A stretch of DNA of 64,000 nucleotides from CAVSRC01 sp963743015 (GTDB taxonomy: Bacteria > Pseudomonadota > Alphaproteobacteria > Rhizobiales > Kaistiaceae). The notes beneath the pieces were generated by a model. That model was given only the letters and a program-made list of their open reading frames with translations, was not told the origin of the DNA and ran no database searches. Position 1 is the first letter of the stretch; each line of letters begins with the position of its first letter. Shown piece by piece: positions 37,773 to 46,871 of the stretch. Location: contig CAVUOD010000031.1 in NCBI GenBank assembly GCA_963743015.1, forward strand, positions 372,001-436,000, given 5' to 3'. A program made the position numbers and the translations under genes.

Positions 37773-38633
37773 TCAGTCGGCCTTGGCCTGCCGCTCGGTG
37801 GCACTGACGGTGAAATCGCGGGAAACAATCACCAGATCGCCCATCTGCGTGCCGATCAGGATGCGGTAGGGGACGAGCACGCGCGTGCCGTCGACCGGAA
37901 CCAGCCAGACTTCGAGACGCTTGTTGTCGGCCATGTATTGCACCGATTTCCGGTCCGGACGATGGCCGGCCACCGGAACGTAGCGGGCGCCGCAGATGAA
38001 CACCTCGCCGGAATAGGCGCCGGGATCGCTGCTGTTGACGTGCTTGCTCTGCTTGAAGGTGAGCTTCACGTCGTAGCGCTGCCAGCCGTCGAAGATCTTG
38101 ACGGTACGATTACAGGCGCTGACGCCGGTGACCGCCTGAGGCTGGTTGACGGCCACCATGAAGGCGCCCACCGGATCGACCACGTTGCGCTTGTGCCTCG
38201 AGGTTACCGGCACGCGGTCGGGATAGGGCAACAGGTGCGGCGCCGCGGAAAGGTCGACGATCGACCCGCCGCGCATCGCCATGCTGACATGGGTCTCGAA
38301 GCCCTTCTCGTTGGTATCCAGGTTGTAGGTGGCCGGGGTGACGTGGCTGCCGCGGATGCGGCCATTGCCGGCGAGCACGGCGTGAGCGTCGGAGACAAAG
38401 CGGCTGACGCCGTAGGTCTGCCCGCTGATAGTGGCGGCATAGCCGGCACTGGTGAAGCGGCCCTCGGCATTGACCTTGCCAATGGTGATGCCGGCAATGG
38501 TGATCAGATAGTCGGCCTTCAGCGTCGTGTCGGCGGCGTGGGCGGCGGTCGCAGCCACGGGCGTCGCGACCAATGCCGCGAGCAGAATCCGCCGGAAACT
38601 CCGGGTGATGGCGGAAAGGGCGATCGTCATCAT
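37773..38633 (-). CDS. DUF3108 domain-containing periplasmic protein
   Basis: About 286 residues from ATG 38633 (MMTIALSAITRSFRRILLAA); an alternative start is ten codons upstream. A signal peptide ends near ATAAHAA. The mature domain (DTTLKADYLITIAGITIGKV, YAATISGQTYGVSRFVSDAH, GARYVPVAGHRPDRKS, RLEVWLVPVDGTRVLVPYRI) matches the DUF3108 pattern, a family of unknown function that is common in alphaproteobacteria and predicted to be a periplasmic beta-barrel-like fold. It lies divergent from rpmB across about 270 bases. Confidence 0.85.
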   Translation of the reverse strand: MMTIALSAITRSFRRILLAALVATPVAATAAHAADTTLKADYLITIAGITIGKVNAEGRFTSAGYAATISGQTYGVSRFVSDAHAVLAGNGRIRGSHVTPATYNLDTNEKGFETHVSMAMRGGSIVDLSAAPHLLPYPDRVPVTSRHKRNVVDPVGAFMVAVNQPQAVTGVSACNRTVKIFDGWQRYDVKLTFKQSKHVNSSDPGAYSGEVFICGARYVPVAGHRPDRKSVQYMADNKRLEVWLVPVDGTRVLVPYRILIGTQMGDLVIVSRDFTVSATERQAKAD

Positions 38634-38907
38634 AGTGCCGAGTGTCGCATCAAGGGCCAGCATGACGGCAGGATGCGTCCGATCATGGCTGACAATTGGT
38701 TAACAAGAGCATTATTACGGTGATTTGCCTCTGACGTCATCATACCCGAAAGGGGGACTGATAAAAGTCCCGAGGCCAATCGGCAAAACCGGCCGAATGC
38801 CGCCTTGACGGCGAAATTTGCCGTCACTATAGGAGTGCAACTTTCCAAAAAGGCCCGTCATCTTGCATGCCGAATGGCGCAAATCGGCGGAAAACGAGGA
38901 TTTTCCC

Positions 38908-39219
38908 ATGGCACGGCGCTGCGAATTGACCGGCAAAGCGGTCCAGACCGGCAATAATGTCAGCCACGCGAACAACAAGACGCGTCGGCGGTTTCTCCCC
39001 AATCTCAGCCAGGTGACGCTGATGAGCGAGGCGCTGGGCGGGTCGGTCAGCCTCAAGATCAGCTCGCACGCCCTGCGCTCGGTGGAGCACCGCGGCGGCC
39101 TCGATAAGTTCCTGGTGGCCGCCCGCGATAGCGAGCTGTCGCCGAAGGCGCTGAAGCTGAAGCGTCAGATCGGCAAGAAGGTGGCGGCGGCAGCAGCAGC
39201 GGAGACCGCTTCCGCCTGA
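38908..39219 (+). CDS. rpmB: 50S ribosomal protein L28
   Basis: 103 residues from ATG 38908. MARRCELTGKAVQTGNNVSH and NNKTRRRFLPNLSQVTLMSE are characteristic of alphaproteobacterial L28. The C-terminal Ala-rich tail (KKVAAAAAAETASA) is slightly longer than in E. coli. The family's zinc cysteines are reduced to one, so this is a zinc-independent L28. The frame is open upstream to 38863, but homology fixes the start. Followed by its own terminator. Confidence 0.96.
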   Translation: MARRCELTGKAVQTGNNVSHANNKTRRRFLPNLSQVTLMSEALGGSVSLKISSHALRSVEHRGGLDKFLVAARDSELSPKALKLKRQIGKKVAAAAAAETASA

Positions 39220-39245
39220 ATTCGTCACGGCTGTGACAAGATCTC

Positions 39246-39276
39246 AGACGGCGCCCGCGGGGCGCCGTCTTCGTTT
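39246..39276 (+). terminator. Terminator of rpmB
   Basis: AGACGGCGCC pairs with GGCGCCGTCT around a short CGCGG centre, followed by TCGTTT. It lies 27 bases past the rpmB stop and ends at the stop of the convergent esterase-like gene, so it may act in both directions. Confidence 0.75.
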
Positions 39277-40325
39277 CAGTCCTGCGGCCGGGGCGTCGGG
39301 TGGGGCGGTGGCGGCGGAACCAGCGCGAACTGCAGCAGGAGCGTGCGCTGCAGGATCCTGTTGCCGTTGTCGTCAGAGATCAGGGTGAGGATCGTCTCGC
39401 CATTATCGCCGGTGCGAACCGCCAGCCCCTCCATGTTGTCGATCTGGTCGCCCATGCCGGCCTCGATCAGCACCGGCCCGTCCACGGTCGCTCCGGGGCG
39501 GATGGCGGCGCCGGGAATGCGCCGCATGCGCATGCCGAAGCCGCCGGTGTAGGAAAAGCGGCGTTCGAGCACGAGCAGGTCGCCGTCCGGCAGGAAAGCG
39601 GCATCGGTGACGTCGAACGGCTCGGTGCGCTTGAGCGAGAAAGTGCCAGCGCGCTTGCCCCCGACGATGAAGCCGCGATGGTTGCCGGCGTCATCCAGCG
39701 AATGTTCGGCGATGGCGACGATGGCGCCGGCCAGCGGCCCTGCCGCAGGTGCGATGGCGATGGCTTCGAGGCCCTTGTTGGCCCTGAGATGATTGACGAA
39801 CTTCGGCAGCTTCAGATCGTGCCGCCGGGCGGACGCAAAATCACCGCCGAAAACGGCGATTGCCGCTTTCTGCTCGAAGGAGACATAGGCGGTCTCGCGG
39901 CCGTTGCGGTTGACGATGCGCAAGCCTTCGGCATCGGCCGCGCTCTTGCTCTTGAAGGGGTGGCCGGCGGGATCGAGCATGGGTGCCAGCATCGGCCGGG
40001 CGATGCCCACCAGCCGCCCGTCGGTCTCGGTGAGCCGGGCGGTAAACCAGTAGCCGGTGTCGGCAACGGCATAGAGCGTGTGGCCGTCGGCGGCGAAGGC
40101 AAGCCCGGACAGCGAGCCGAAATGCCGGGCACTGGAGGTGAGCTGCAGGCCGCCGCGGAACTCCAGCGTGCCGAACCGGGTTTCGGTGGAACCCAGGGCG
40201 AAGTGGGAGAACGGCCGCACCGTGACCTCGATCGGCGCAAAGCCCGTCTGCGCGGCCTGCGTCCCCGGCGACGGCAAGACGGCGAGACAGGCGAGGATCG
40301 CGATGCGAAACCGCCGGCGGATCAT
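39276..40325 (-). CDS. Esterase-like activity of phytase family protein, secreted
   Basis: 349 residues with an N-terminal signal peptide (MIRRRFRIAILACLAVLPSP, GTQAAQ). The body is a beta-propeller-like phytase-esterase domain: ALGSTETRFGTLEFRGGLQL, FGSLSGLAFAADGHTLYAVA, NKGLEAIAIAP, FDVTDAAFLPDGDLLVLERR and DNMEGLAVRT. The C-terminus is proline-rich. Biochemical role is not established for this family. Its ATG overlaps the cobT stop by four bases, so it is co-transcribed with cobS-cobT. Confidence 0.87.
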   Translation of the reverse strand: MIRRRFRIAILACLAVLPSPGTQAAQTGFAPIEVTVRPFSHFALGSTETRFGTLEFRGGLQLTSSARHFGSLSGLAFAADGHTLYAVADTGYWFTARLTETDGRLVGIARPMLAPMLDPAGHPFKSKSAADAEGLRIVNRNGRETAYVSFEQKAAIAVFGGDFASARRHDLKLPKFVNHLRANKGLEAIAIAPAAGPLAGAIVAIAEHSLDDAGNHRGFIVGGKRAGTFSLKRTEPFDVTDAAFLPDGDLLVLERRFSYTGGFGMRMRRIPGAAIRPGATVDGPVLIEAGMGDQIDNMEGLAVRTGDNGETILTLISDDNGNRILQRTLLLQFALVPPPPPHPTPRPQD

Positions 40326-42245
40326 TGCAGGGTCGGGCGCCTCTGCTGGTGGGGCCGCCGGGGCGGGCGCACCGGCTCTTCCATCGCCTTCTCATCGAAG
40401 AGCTCGGCCAGCTTGTCGGTCATGGCGCCGGCGAGCTCGTCGGCGTCGACGATGGTCACGGCGCGGCGATAGTAGCGGGTGACGTCATGGCCGATGCCGA
40501 TGGCGATCAGCTCCACCGGCGAGCGCGTCTCGATTTCCTCGATGACGTGGCGCAGGTGGCGCTCGAGATAGTTGCCGGGATTGACCGACAGGGTGGAATC
40601 GTCGACCGGCGCACCGTCGGAGATCATCATCAGGATCTTGCGCTGCTCGGGGCGCACCAGAAGGCGGCCGTGGGCCCAGGCCAGCGCCTCGCCGTCGATG
40701 TTCTCCTTGAGCAGCCCCTCGCGCATCATCAGGCCGAGATTGCGCCGCGAGCGCCGCCAGGGGGCGTCGGCGGCCTTGTAGACGATGTGGCGCAGGTCGT
40801 TGAGGCGGCCGGGATTGGGCGGCTTGCCCGCCTGCAGCCACGCTTCGCGCGATTGCCCGCCCTTCCAGGCGCGGGTGGTGAAGCCGAGGATCTCGACCTT
40901 GACGCCGCAACGCTCCAGCGTGCGGGCGAGGATGTCTGCGCAGGTGGCGGCGACCGTGATCGGGCGGCCGCGCATGGAGCCGGAATTGTCGAGCAGCAGC
41001 GTGACGATGGTGTCGCGGAACTCGGTGTCGCGCTCGGCCTTGTAGGTCAGCGCGTTCATCGGGTCGACGACGATGCGCGACAGGCGGGCGGCGTCGATGA
41101 TGCCTTCCTCGAGGTCGAAATCCCAGCCGCGGTTCTGCTGCGCCATCAGGCGGCGCTGCAGGCGGTTGGCGAGCCGCCCGACGGCGCTCTGCAGATGGGC
41201 GAGCTGCTTGTCGAGATAGGAGCGCAGGCGCTCCAGTTCGGCGAGGTCGCACAGCTCCTCGGCCTGGACCGTCTCGTCGAACCTGGACGTGAAGGCGCTG
41301 TAGTCGACCAGCGCCGGCATGTTGGAGAAGGGTGCGTCGGCGCGATGAGCCTCGCCGGTGTCCTGGGCGTCGGCCATGTCGGCGTCCTCGACCGTCTGGT
41401 CGGCTTCCGCCTCGCTTGCTTCGCTGTCGCCGGCTTCGCCCTGGTCGGCGGATGCCTCCATCTCCTCCTGGCTCGCCGCGTCGGCGCTTTCGGCGCTGTC
41501 GGAGGCGCCTTCGGCGTTGTCCTGATCGCCGGTCTCGTCGTCCTCGTCGCCCTGATCGCCGGCCTCGCCGGAGAGTTCGTCGGCCATTTCGAGCGCCGAC
41601 AGGATCTCGCGCACTTCAAGAGCGAAGCGCGACTGGTCCTCGATGGCGCCGGTCAGGCGCGACAGGTCCTTGCCGGCGCGCTCCTCGATCCAGTCGCGCC
41701 ACAGCTCGACGATTTTGCGGCTCGACTTGGGCGGCGCCTTGCCGGTCAGACGCTCGCGCACCATCAGCGCGACGGCGTCTTCGAGCGGCGCATCGGCGCG
41801 CTCGGTGATGTCCTGGTAGTTGGCGCGGTGGTAGCGCTCCTCGAGCATGGCCGAGATGTTGCCAGCAATGCCGGCCATGCGGTTGGCGCCGAGCGCCTCG
41901 ACGCGCGCCTGCTCGACGGCATCGAAGACGGCACGGGCATTCTTGCCGGCGGGGGCGTGGGCGCGATGGACCTTGGGATCGTGGCAGGCGAGACGCAGCG
42001 CCAGCGAATCGCCGACGCCGCGAGTGACGGCGACGTCGTTGGCGGTCAGCTTGCGCGGCGGCTCGGGCAGGCGCGCCTTGTTCTGCGACAGCATCGGCCG
42101 GTCGGCGGCGAACGACACTTCCAGTTCCGGTTCGCCGGCAATGGCGCGCATGCAACCGGTGACCGCGCGCTTAAACGGCTCGGTCGGAGCTCTCGACCGG
42201 CTTGGCGCGCAGCGTGCTTTCGGTGTGGACCGTCGTCCGCTCCAT
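40322..42245 (-). CDS. cobT: Cobaltochelatase subunit CobT, frameshifted near the N-terminus
   Basis: CobT with CobS and CobN inserts cobalt into hydrogenobyrinate diamide in aerobic B12 synthesis. From MRAIAGEPELEVSFAADRPM the protein is intact. It has an acidic middle (GEAGDQGDEDDETGDQD) and a C-terminal von Willebrand A domain with the MIDAS motif LLLDNSGSMRGRP. The true start is ATG 42245, adjacent to the cobS stop (TGAATG): MERTTVHTESTLRAKPVESS, then after one extra base at 42182-42183 EPFKRAVTGC joins the main frame. Corrected length is about 640 residues. Uncorrected, the gene would begin at 42151. Confidence 0.92.
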
Positions 42246-43232
42246 TCAGGTCATCACCACATTGGCGGTCGACTCGGGCAGCTCCTCGTTGAAGCAACGC
42301 TGATAGAACTCGGCAACCAGGCTGCGCTCCAGCTCATCGCACTTGTTGACGAAGGTGACGCGCAGGGCGAAGCCGACATCGCCGAAGATGTCGGCGTTCT
42401 CCGCCCAGGTGATCACCGTGCGCGGGCTCATCACGGTCGACAGGTCGCCGTTGATGAAGGCGTTGCGGGTCATGTCGGCGACGCGCACCATCTTGGCGAT
42501 GATGGCGCGGCCCTTGTCGTCGCGGTGGCTCGGCACCTTGGCGGCAACGATGTTCACCTCGTTGTCGTGGGGAAGGTAGTTGAGCGTCGAGACGATCGAC
42601 CAGCGGTCCATCTGGCCCTGGTTGATCTGCTGGGTGCCGTGATAGAGGCCCGAGGTGTCGCCGAGGCCGACGGTGTTGGCGGTGGCGAACAGGCGGAAGG
42701 CCGGGTGCGGGCGGATGACCTTGTTCTGGTCGAGCAGGGTCAGGCGGCCGGAGACCTCGAGCACGCGCTGGATGACGAACATCACATCGGGCCGGCCGGC
42801 ATCGTATTCGTCGAAGCACAGCGCGATGTTGTTCTTCAGCGCCCAGGGCAGGATGCCGTCGCGGAACTCGGTCACCTGCATGCCGTCGCGGATGACGATG
42901 GCGTCCTTGCCGATCAGGTCGATACGGCTGATATGACTGTCGAGATTGACACGCACGCACGGCCAGTTGAGGCGGGCGGCGACCTGCTCGATATGGGTCG
43001 ACTTGCCGGTGCCGTGATAGCCGGTGACCAGCACGCGCCGGTTGCGGGCGAAGCCGGCAAGAATTGCCAGGGTGGTCTCGCGGTCGAAAAGATAGTCCGG
43101 ATCGGTGTCCGGCACGTGCTCGTCAGTCTCGGAATAGGCCGGCACTTCGAGATCGCTGTCGATCCCGAAGACCTGGCGCACGGATATCTTCATATCCGGC
43201 AGGGGAGCTTGTTCGAGCGCGGCTTCAGCCAT
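42246..43232 (-). CDS. cobS: Cobaltochelatase subunit CobS
   Basis: 328 residues, AAA+ ATPase partner of CobT. Walker A is VTGYHGTGKST (69-79), Walker B-like CFDEYDAG, sensor 1 FATANTVG. The N-terminal MKISVRQVFGIDSDLEVPAY is typical of CobS. The stop codon abuts the cobT start, so cobS-cobT-esterase form one operon. cobN and other B12 genes are not in the window, as usual in rhizobia where cobST stand apart. Confidence 0.96.
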   Translation of the reverse strand: MAEAALEQAPLPDMKISVRQVFGIDSDLEVPAYSETDEHVPDTDPDYLFDRETTLAILAGFARNRRVLVTGYHGTGKSTHIEQVAARLNWPCVRVNLDSHISRIDLIGKDAIVIRDGMQVTEFRDGILPWALKNNIALCFDEYDAGRPDVMFVIQRVLEVSGRLTLLDQNKVIRPHPAFRLFATANTVGLGDTSGLYHGTQQINQGQMDRWSIVSTLNYLPHDNEVNIVAAKVPSHRDDKGRAIIAKMVRVADMTRNAFINGDLSTVMSPRTVITWAENADIFGDVGFALRVTFVNKCDELERSLVAEFYQRCFNEELPESTANVVMT

Positions 43233-43313
43233 TGTATTTCTCCGTCGCGCCGTGCGAGGACGCCTTGACGATTTGGGGTAATCCGGCCCTTGGGACGGCC
43301 GGCTGCCGTCGTA

Positions 43314-43931
43314 TTAGCAAAAACCGACGGACCGAAGGTAGTGGTAAGCCTGAATAATCTGTCGCAGCCGGTCTTCCGAGCTGCGGTCGCCGCCATTGGC
43401 GTCGGGATGCAACTGCTTCACCAGGGCCTTGTAGCGGGACTTGATCGCGTCACCGGTTTCGTGGCCCTCGAGGTCGAGGGTGGCGAAGGAGCGGCGTTCG
43501 AGGTTGCGCAGCGGCCGGCGCTCGGGCTCGCTTTTCGGCTCGGCGCGGGGCGCCTCGCCGCCGAAGATGCCGAACGGATCGGCAAAGGCGGCCGACCAGG
43601 TGAAGCGCGCATCGCGTCCTGCCGCGCCGGGGGCGGAGCGGTTGACGCCCATGTTCCAGGTCGGGCGATGGCCGGTGGAAGCGGAGCGCTGATAGTCGAC
43701 GATCTCGTCGTCGGCCATACCGGCGAAGTAGTTGTAGGACTTGTTGTATTCGCGCACGTGGTCGAGGCAGAAATTGTAGTACTCGCCCTCGTGGCCGCGG
43801 CCCTTTGGGGCGCGATAGCCGCCGATGCGGCCGCATCCCTGCACGTCGCAGCGGGCCGCGTCGCGGTCCTCAACCGTCGTCTCGCCGGGAGAAATGCGGA
43901 TGCGGTCGAAATATTTGGAGTTCAGGTCCAT
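43314..43931 (-). CDS. J domain-containing protein (DnaJ-like)
   Basis: 205 residues from ATG 43931 (MDLNSKYFDRIRISPGE). The N-terminal part holds a cysteine-containing region (CDVQGCGRIGGYRAPKG, NFCLDHVREYN) unique to this alphaproteobacterial family. The C-terminal J domain includes HETGDAIKSRYKALVKQLHP and the HPD tripeptide (HPDAN), which stimulates DnaK. Upstream of cobS on the same strand with an 81-base gap and divergent from bolA, the usual rhizobial arrangement. Confidence 0.9.
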   Translation of the reverse strand: MDLNSKYFDRIRISPGETTVEDRDAARCDVQGCGRIGGYRAPKGRGHEGEYYNFCLDHVREYNKSYNYFAGMADDEIVDYQRSASTGHRPTWNMGVNRSAPGAAGRDARFTWSAAFADPFGIFGGEAPRAEPKSEPERRPLRNLERRSFATLDLEGHETGDAIKSRYKALVKQLHPDANGGDRSSEDRLRQIIQAYHYLRSVGFC

Positions 43932-44002
43932 GGCTGGATTATGGTCGCGGCCCGTGGCGCCGACAAGGCTGTGATCACCCAAAAACCGGCAGAATCAACG
44001 CA

Positions 44003-44272
44003 ATGACAGTGGCGGATAGAATCAGGTCGAAGTTAACCGAGGCTTTTCACCCGGACGCCCTGGAGGTGGTGGACGAATCCCATCACCACAAGGGCCATCA
44101 TGCCCACCGGCCTGAGGGAAACACGCATTTCCGCGTGCGCATCACGGCGTCGGCCTTTGCCGGGAAAAGCCGGGTCCAGACCCATCGCATGATCAACGAT
44201 GCGCTGGCCGAGGAACTGGCCGGCGATGTCCATGCGCTGGCGATCGAAGCGAAGGCGCCGACGGCGCACTAG
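44003..44272 (+). CDS. BolA family protein
   Basis: 89 residues from ATG 44003. The BolA fold signature is HFRVRITASAFAGKSRVQTH and RMINDALAEELAGDVHALAI, and the conserved cluster-ligand His is in VQTHRMI. BolA proteins work with monothiol glutaredoxins in iron-sulfur handling and in morphology control. Divergent from the J-domain gene by 71 bases. Confidence 0.93.
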   Translation: MTVADRIRSKLTEAFHPDALEVVDESHHHKGHHAHRPEGNTHFRVRITASAFAGKSRVQTHRMINDALAEELAGDVHALAIEAKAPTAH

Positions 44273-44293
44273 GACCGCTCGCCAAGAGAAACG

Positions 44294-44318
44294 GCCCTCC
44301 CTCACAAGGGGGGAGGGC
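44294..44318. terminator. Hairpin between convergent bolA and FAD oxidoreductase
   Basis: GCCCTCCC-tcacaaggg-GGGAGGGC forms an 8-base stem 22 bases past the bolA stop. No T-tract. It matches the CCCTCyC-type intergenic hairpins at 30975 and 52650 and probably blocks read-through in both directions. Confidence 0.5.
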
Positions 44319-44332
44319 AGCGAGGGCTCGCC

Positions 44333-45472
44333 CTAGCTCTGCAGCAGCGGTGCGCGGCCGTGAGCCTGCGTCTCGCCGTCCAGCCATTTGAGATAGGCGG
44401 CGCGGTCGATCCCGGTCGTATTGCGGCTGTGGAAATAGAGCTTTTCGGCGAAGTGCCGGGCCGGCGTGGTGGCGAGCGCCAGATTGATCAGCATGTTGGG
44501 CGGGGCAAGGTCGAGGGCGCGGCGAAGCGCCGACTTGGCGCGGAAGCGTGGGATCTCGCGAGCGAGCGCGATCTCCGGCGCCGGACCGCCGCATTGCAGG
44601 TGATCGGCGATGAGCGCGGCGGCGCGACGGCCGTAGCGGAAGGCAAGCTGGATGCCGCCGCCGGTGGCCGGCGATACCCAGCCGGCGGCGTCGCCGATCA
44701 GCAGCACGCCGGGCGCCGCCGTGCGGCGGAGCGGGCCGCCGCAGGGGATGAGGCCGGACCGTCGGCCGGTGACCTTCAGCCGGCTCCAGCCGAACTGGGG
44801 CTCTGTGCGCGCCATGAAGCGGGCGAGGTCGGGCTTGTCGCCGTGGCGGACGGCAAGGCCGAGCTGGATGGCATCCGGCCCCGGCGCCGCCCAGGCGATG
44901 TAGCCGGGCGCCAGGCGCGAATCGACGAAGCAGTGCAGGAAGCGCGGATCGACTGCGTCGTCGGGTTCAAGCTCCACCTCGAGGCCGGTGAGGAAGGCGC
45001 GGTTTGTCGCCAGACCGAAATCGGCGGCGACGCGCGACTTGATGCCGTCGGCGCCGACCAGGAAGCGGGTGGAAATGTCGATGCCGGCAAGGCGGATGCG
45101 GTCGCCGTCGCGGCGGGCGCCGGCGAAGCGGGTGGCGGGCAGCACGTGCGCCCCGGCGTCGCGGGCCTGATGCGCCATCCAGCGCAGCAGGTCGGGCGTG
45201 CGCGTGGTGAAGAAGGCATAGCCCGGCGAGAAGAGGTCGACGCTCTTCAGGCTCGGCGAATAGAGCCTGACGCCCGGCACGCGGCGCGTCAGATGGTGGG
45301 GGATGTCGATCTCCTCGATTGCCTCGCGCACCAGGATGCCGCTGCTCGAAACGCGGGCGCCGACCTCGGGCTTGGCATCGATGACGGCGGTGGACAGGCC
45401 GCGCGAGGCCGCCGTGCGGGCTGCTGCCAGCCCGGCGAAGCTGGCGCCGACGATGACGAGATCGAACTGCAT
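44333..45472 (-). CDS. FAD-dependent oxidoreductase, geranylgeranyl reductase-like
   Basis: 379 residues. The N-terminal FAD-binding Rossmann motif is VIVGASFAGLAAARTAASRG. The second FAD motif is GVLLIGDAAGWVSPATGGGI. RFLVGADGIKSRVA is the internal DG-motif of the PHBH/geranylgeranyl reductase group. Proteins of this class reduce isoprenoid double bonds or hydroxylate aromatics; the substrate here is not evident. Single gene on the minus strand, convergent with bolA. Confidence 0.82.
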   Translation of the reverse strand: MQFDLVIVGASFAGLAAARTAASRGLSTAVIDAKPEVGARVSSSGILVREAIEEIDIPHHLTRRVPGVRLYSPSLKSVDLFSPGYAFFTTRTPDLLRWMAHQARDAGAHVLPATRFAGARRDGDRIRLAGIDISTRFLVGADGIKSRVAADFGLATNRAFLTGLEVELEPDDAVDPRFLHCFVDSRLAPGYIAWAAPGPDAIQLGLAVRHGDKPDLARFMARTEPQFGWSRLKVTGRRSGLIPCGGPLRRTAAPGVLLIGDAAGWVSPATGGGIQLAFRYGRRAAALIADHLQCGGPAPEIALAREIPRFRAKSALRRALDLAPPNMLINLALATTPARHFAEKLYFHSRNTTGIDRAAYLKWLDGETQAHGRAPLLQS

Positions 45473-45536
45473 GGGGATCGCCCTCCCGGTTGGACCGCAG
45501 CGATCACAACCGCAGAATGCGGCCGAAATCCGGAGG

Positions 45537-46871
45537 TCAGCCGGCGGCGCCCGGCGTCTTCGGCGGTACCGGGAGAGGAGCGGGCGCGGCCGGGATCGGC
45601 TTGAGCTTGCTCAGCGGCGTGATTCTCAGCGCCGTGATGCGGTTGCGGTTGCGGCGCTGCACCTGGAAGCGGAAGCCGTGGAAGGTGAAGGCCTGTCCGG
45701 GCTCGGGAATGATGCGCGCCTCGTGAATGACCAGCCCGGCGATGGTGGTGGCTTCCTCGTCGGGCAGATTCCAGTCCATGGCACGGTTCAAGTCGCGGAT
45801 CGGCACCGAGCCGTCGACATTGACCGAGCCGTCGGGCTGCGGCCGCACGCCTTCGACGGCGACATCATGCTCGTCGGCGATGTCGCCGACGATCTCCTCG
45901 AGGATGTCCTCCAGCGTGACGACGCCCTGCACCTCGCCATACTCGTCGACGACGAGGGCAAAATGCACCTTGCGCTTGAGGAAGGCGTTGAGCTGGTCGG
46001 GCACGCTGGTGGTATCGGGCACGAACCACGGTTTGGCGGCGATCGAACGGATGTCGATCGCCTCGACCTTGCCGCCGGCGGCTTTGAGCGCGCGCAGCAG
46101 GTCCTTCACATGGACGATGCCGATGATGTTCTCCGGCTCGTCCTCCCACAGCGGCACGCGGGTGAAGGGGCAGGCGAGGATGTCGTCGACGATGTCGCCA
46201 ATCGGCTGGTCGGCGTCGATGGTGTGCATGCCGGTGCGGTGGACCATGACGTCGGAGACGTCGAGTTCGGAGAGGTCGAGCAGGCCGCCGAGGCGGTCGC
46301 GCTCGGCCTTGACCACGCTGCCTTCGGCGTGGAGCAGGTCGACCTGGCCGCGGATCTCCTCCGCCGGCGAGAGGATCGACTTGCCGTCGGAAGCGTTCCA
46401 GCCGATCAGGCGCAGAACGCCGCGGACGATGAACTGGACGGCGATGACGACGGGCGAGAACACCGCCACGATGACCGCGATCGCTGGAGCGACGGCGCGA
46501 GAAGCGCGGTCGGGATCGCCGATCGCCAGGGTCTTGGGCAGAACCTCGCCGAAGACCAGCACAAGCAAGGTCATCGCCAGCGTGGCGTAGACCACGCCGG
46601 CCTGACCGAAGAGCTCCAGGAACAGGCTGGTCGCCAGCGCCGAAGCGAGGATGTTGACCAGGTTGTTGCCGAGCAGCAGGGCGCCGATCAGGCGCTCGCG
46701 CTCCAGGATCAGGCGGCCGACGATGCCGGCGCGGCGATCGCCGGACTTCTCCAGAGCCAGCATGCGCGCCCGCGACGCAGCGGTGAGCGCGGTTTCGGAT
46801 CCGGAAAAGAAAGCCGACAGCACGACCAGAATGGGAATGGCCACGGCCATCGCCCAAAGGAACGTGGTCAT
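45537..46871 (-). CDS. HlyC/CorC family (CNNM/CBS) transporter
   Basis: 444 residues. Four N-terminal membrane segments form the DUF21/CNNM domain (VAIPILVVLSAFFSGSETAL, LLGNNLVNILASALATSLFL, VYATLAMTLLVLVFGEVLPK). A tandem CBS pair (VMVHRTGMHTIDADQPIGDI, FALVVDEYGEVQGVVTLEDI) and a C-terminal CorC_HlyC domain follow. Such proteins are implicated in magnesium or cobalt efflux. The start overlaps the aroB stop by four bases, so it sits at the end of an aroK-aroB-corC operon, a conserved order in rhizobia. Confidence 0.93.
   Translation of the reverse strand: MTTFLWAMAVAIPILVVLSAFFSGSETALTAASRARMLALEKSGDRRAGIVGRLILERERLIGALLLGNNLVNILASALATSLFLELFGQAGVVYATLAMTLLVLVFGEVLPKTLAIGDPDRASRAVAPAIAVIVAVFSPVVIAVQFIVRGVLRLIGWNASDGKSILSPAEEIRGQVDLLHAEGSVVKAERDRLGGLLDLSELDVSDVMVHRTGMHTIDADQPIGDIVDDILACPFTRVPLWEDEPENIIGIVHVKDLLRALKAAGGKVEAIDIRSIAAKPWFVPDTTSVPDQLNAFLKRKVHFALVVDEYGEVQGVVTLEDILEEIVGDIADEHDVAVEGVRPQPDGSVNVDGSVPIRDLNRAMDWNLPDEEATTIAGLVIHEARIIPEPGQAFTFHGFRFQVQRRNRNRITALRITPLSKLKPIPAAPAPLPVPPKTPGAAG

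Noticed and set aside
33029..42245. Programmed ribosomal frameshifting in fdxA, the helicase and cobT
   Set aside because: No slippery heptamer or downstream pseudoknot is apparent, the signs of the shifts look like sequence error, and these families do not use frameshifting.
40322..43232. Cobalamin riboswitch near cobS/cobT
   Set aside because: No B12-box-like sequence was found upstream of cobS; the cobS leader is only 81 bases.
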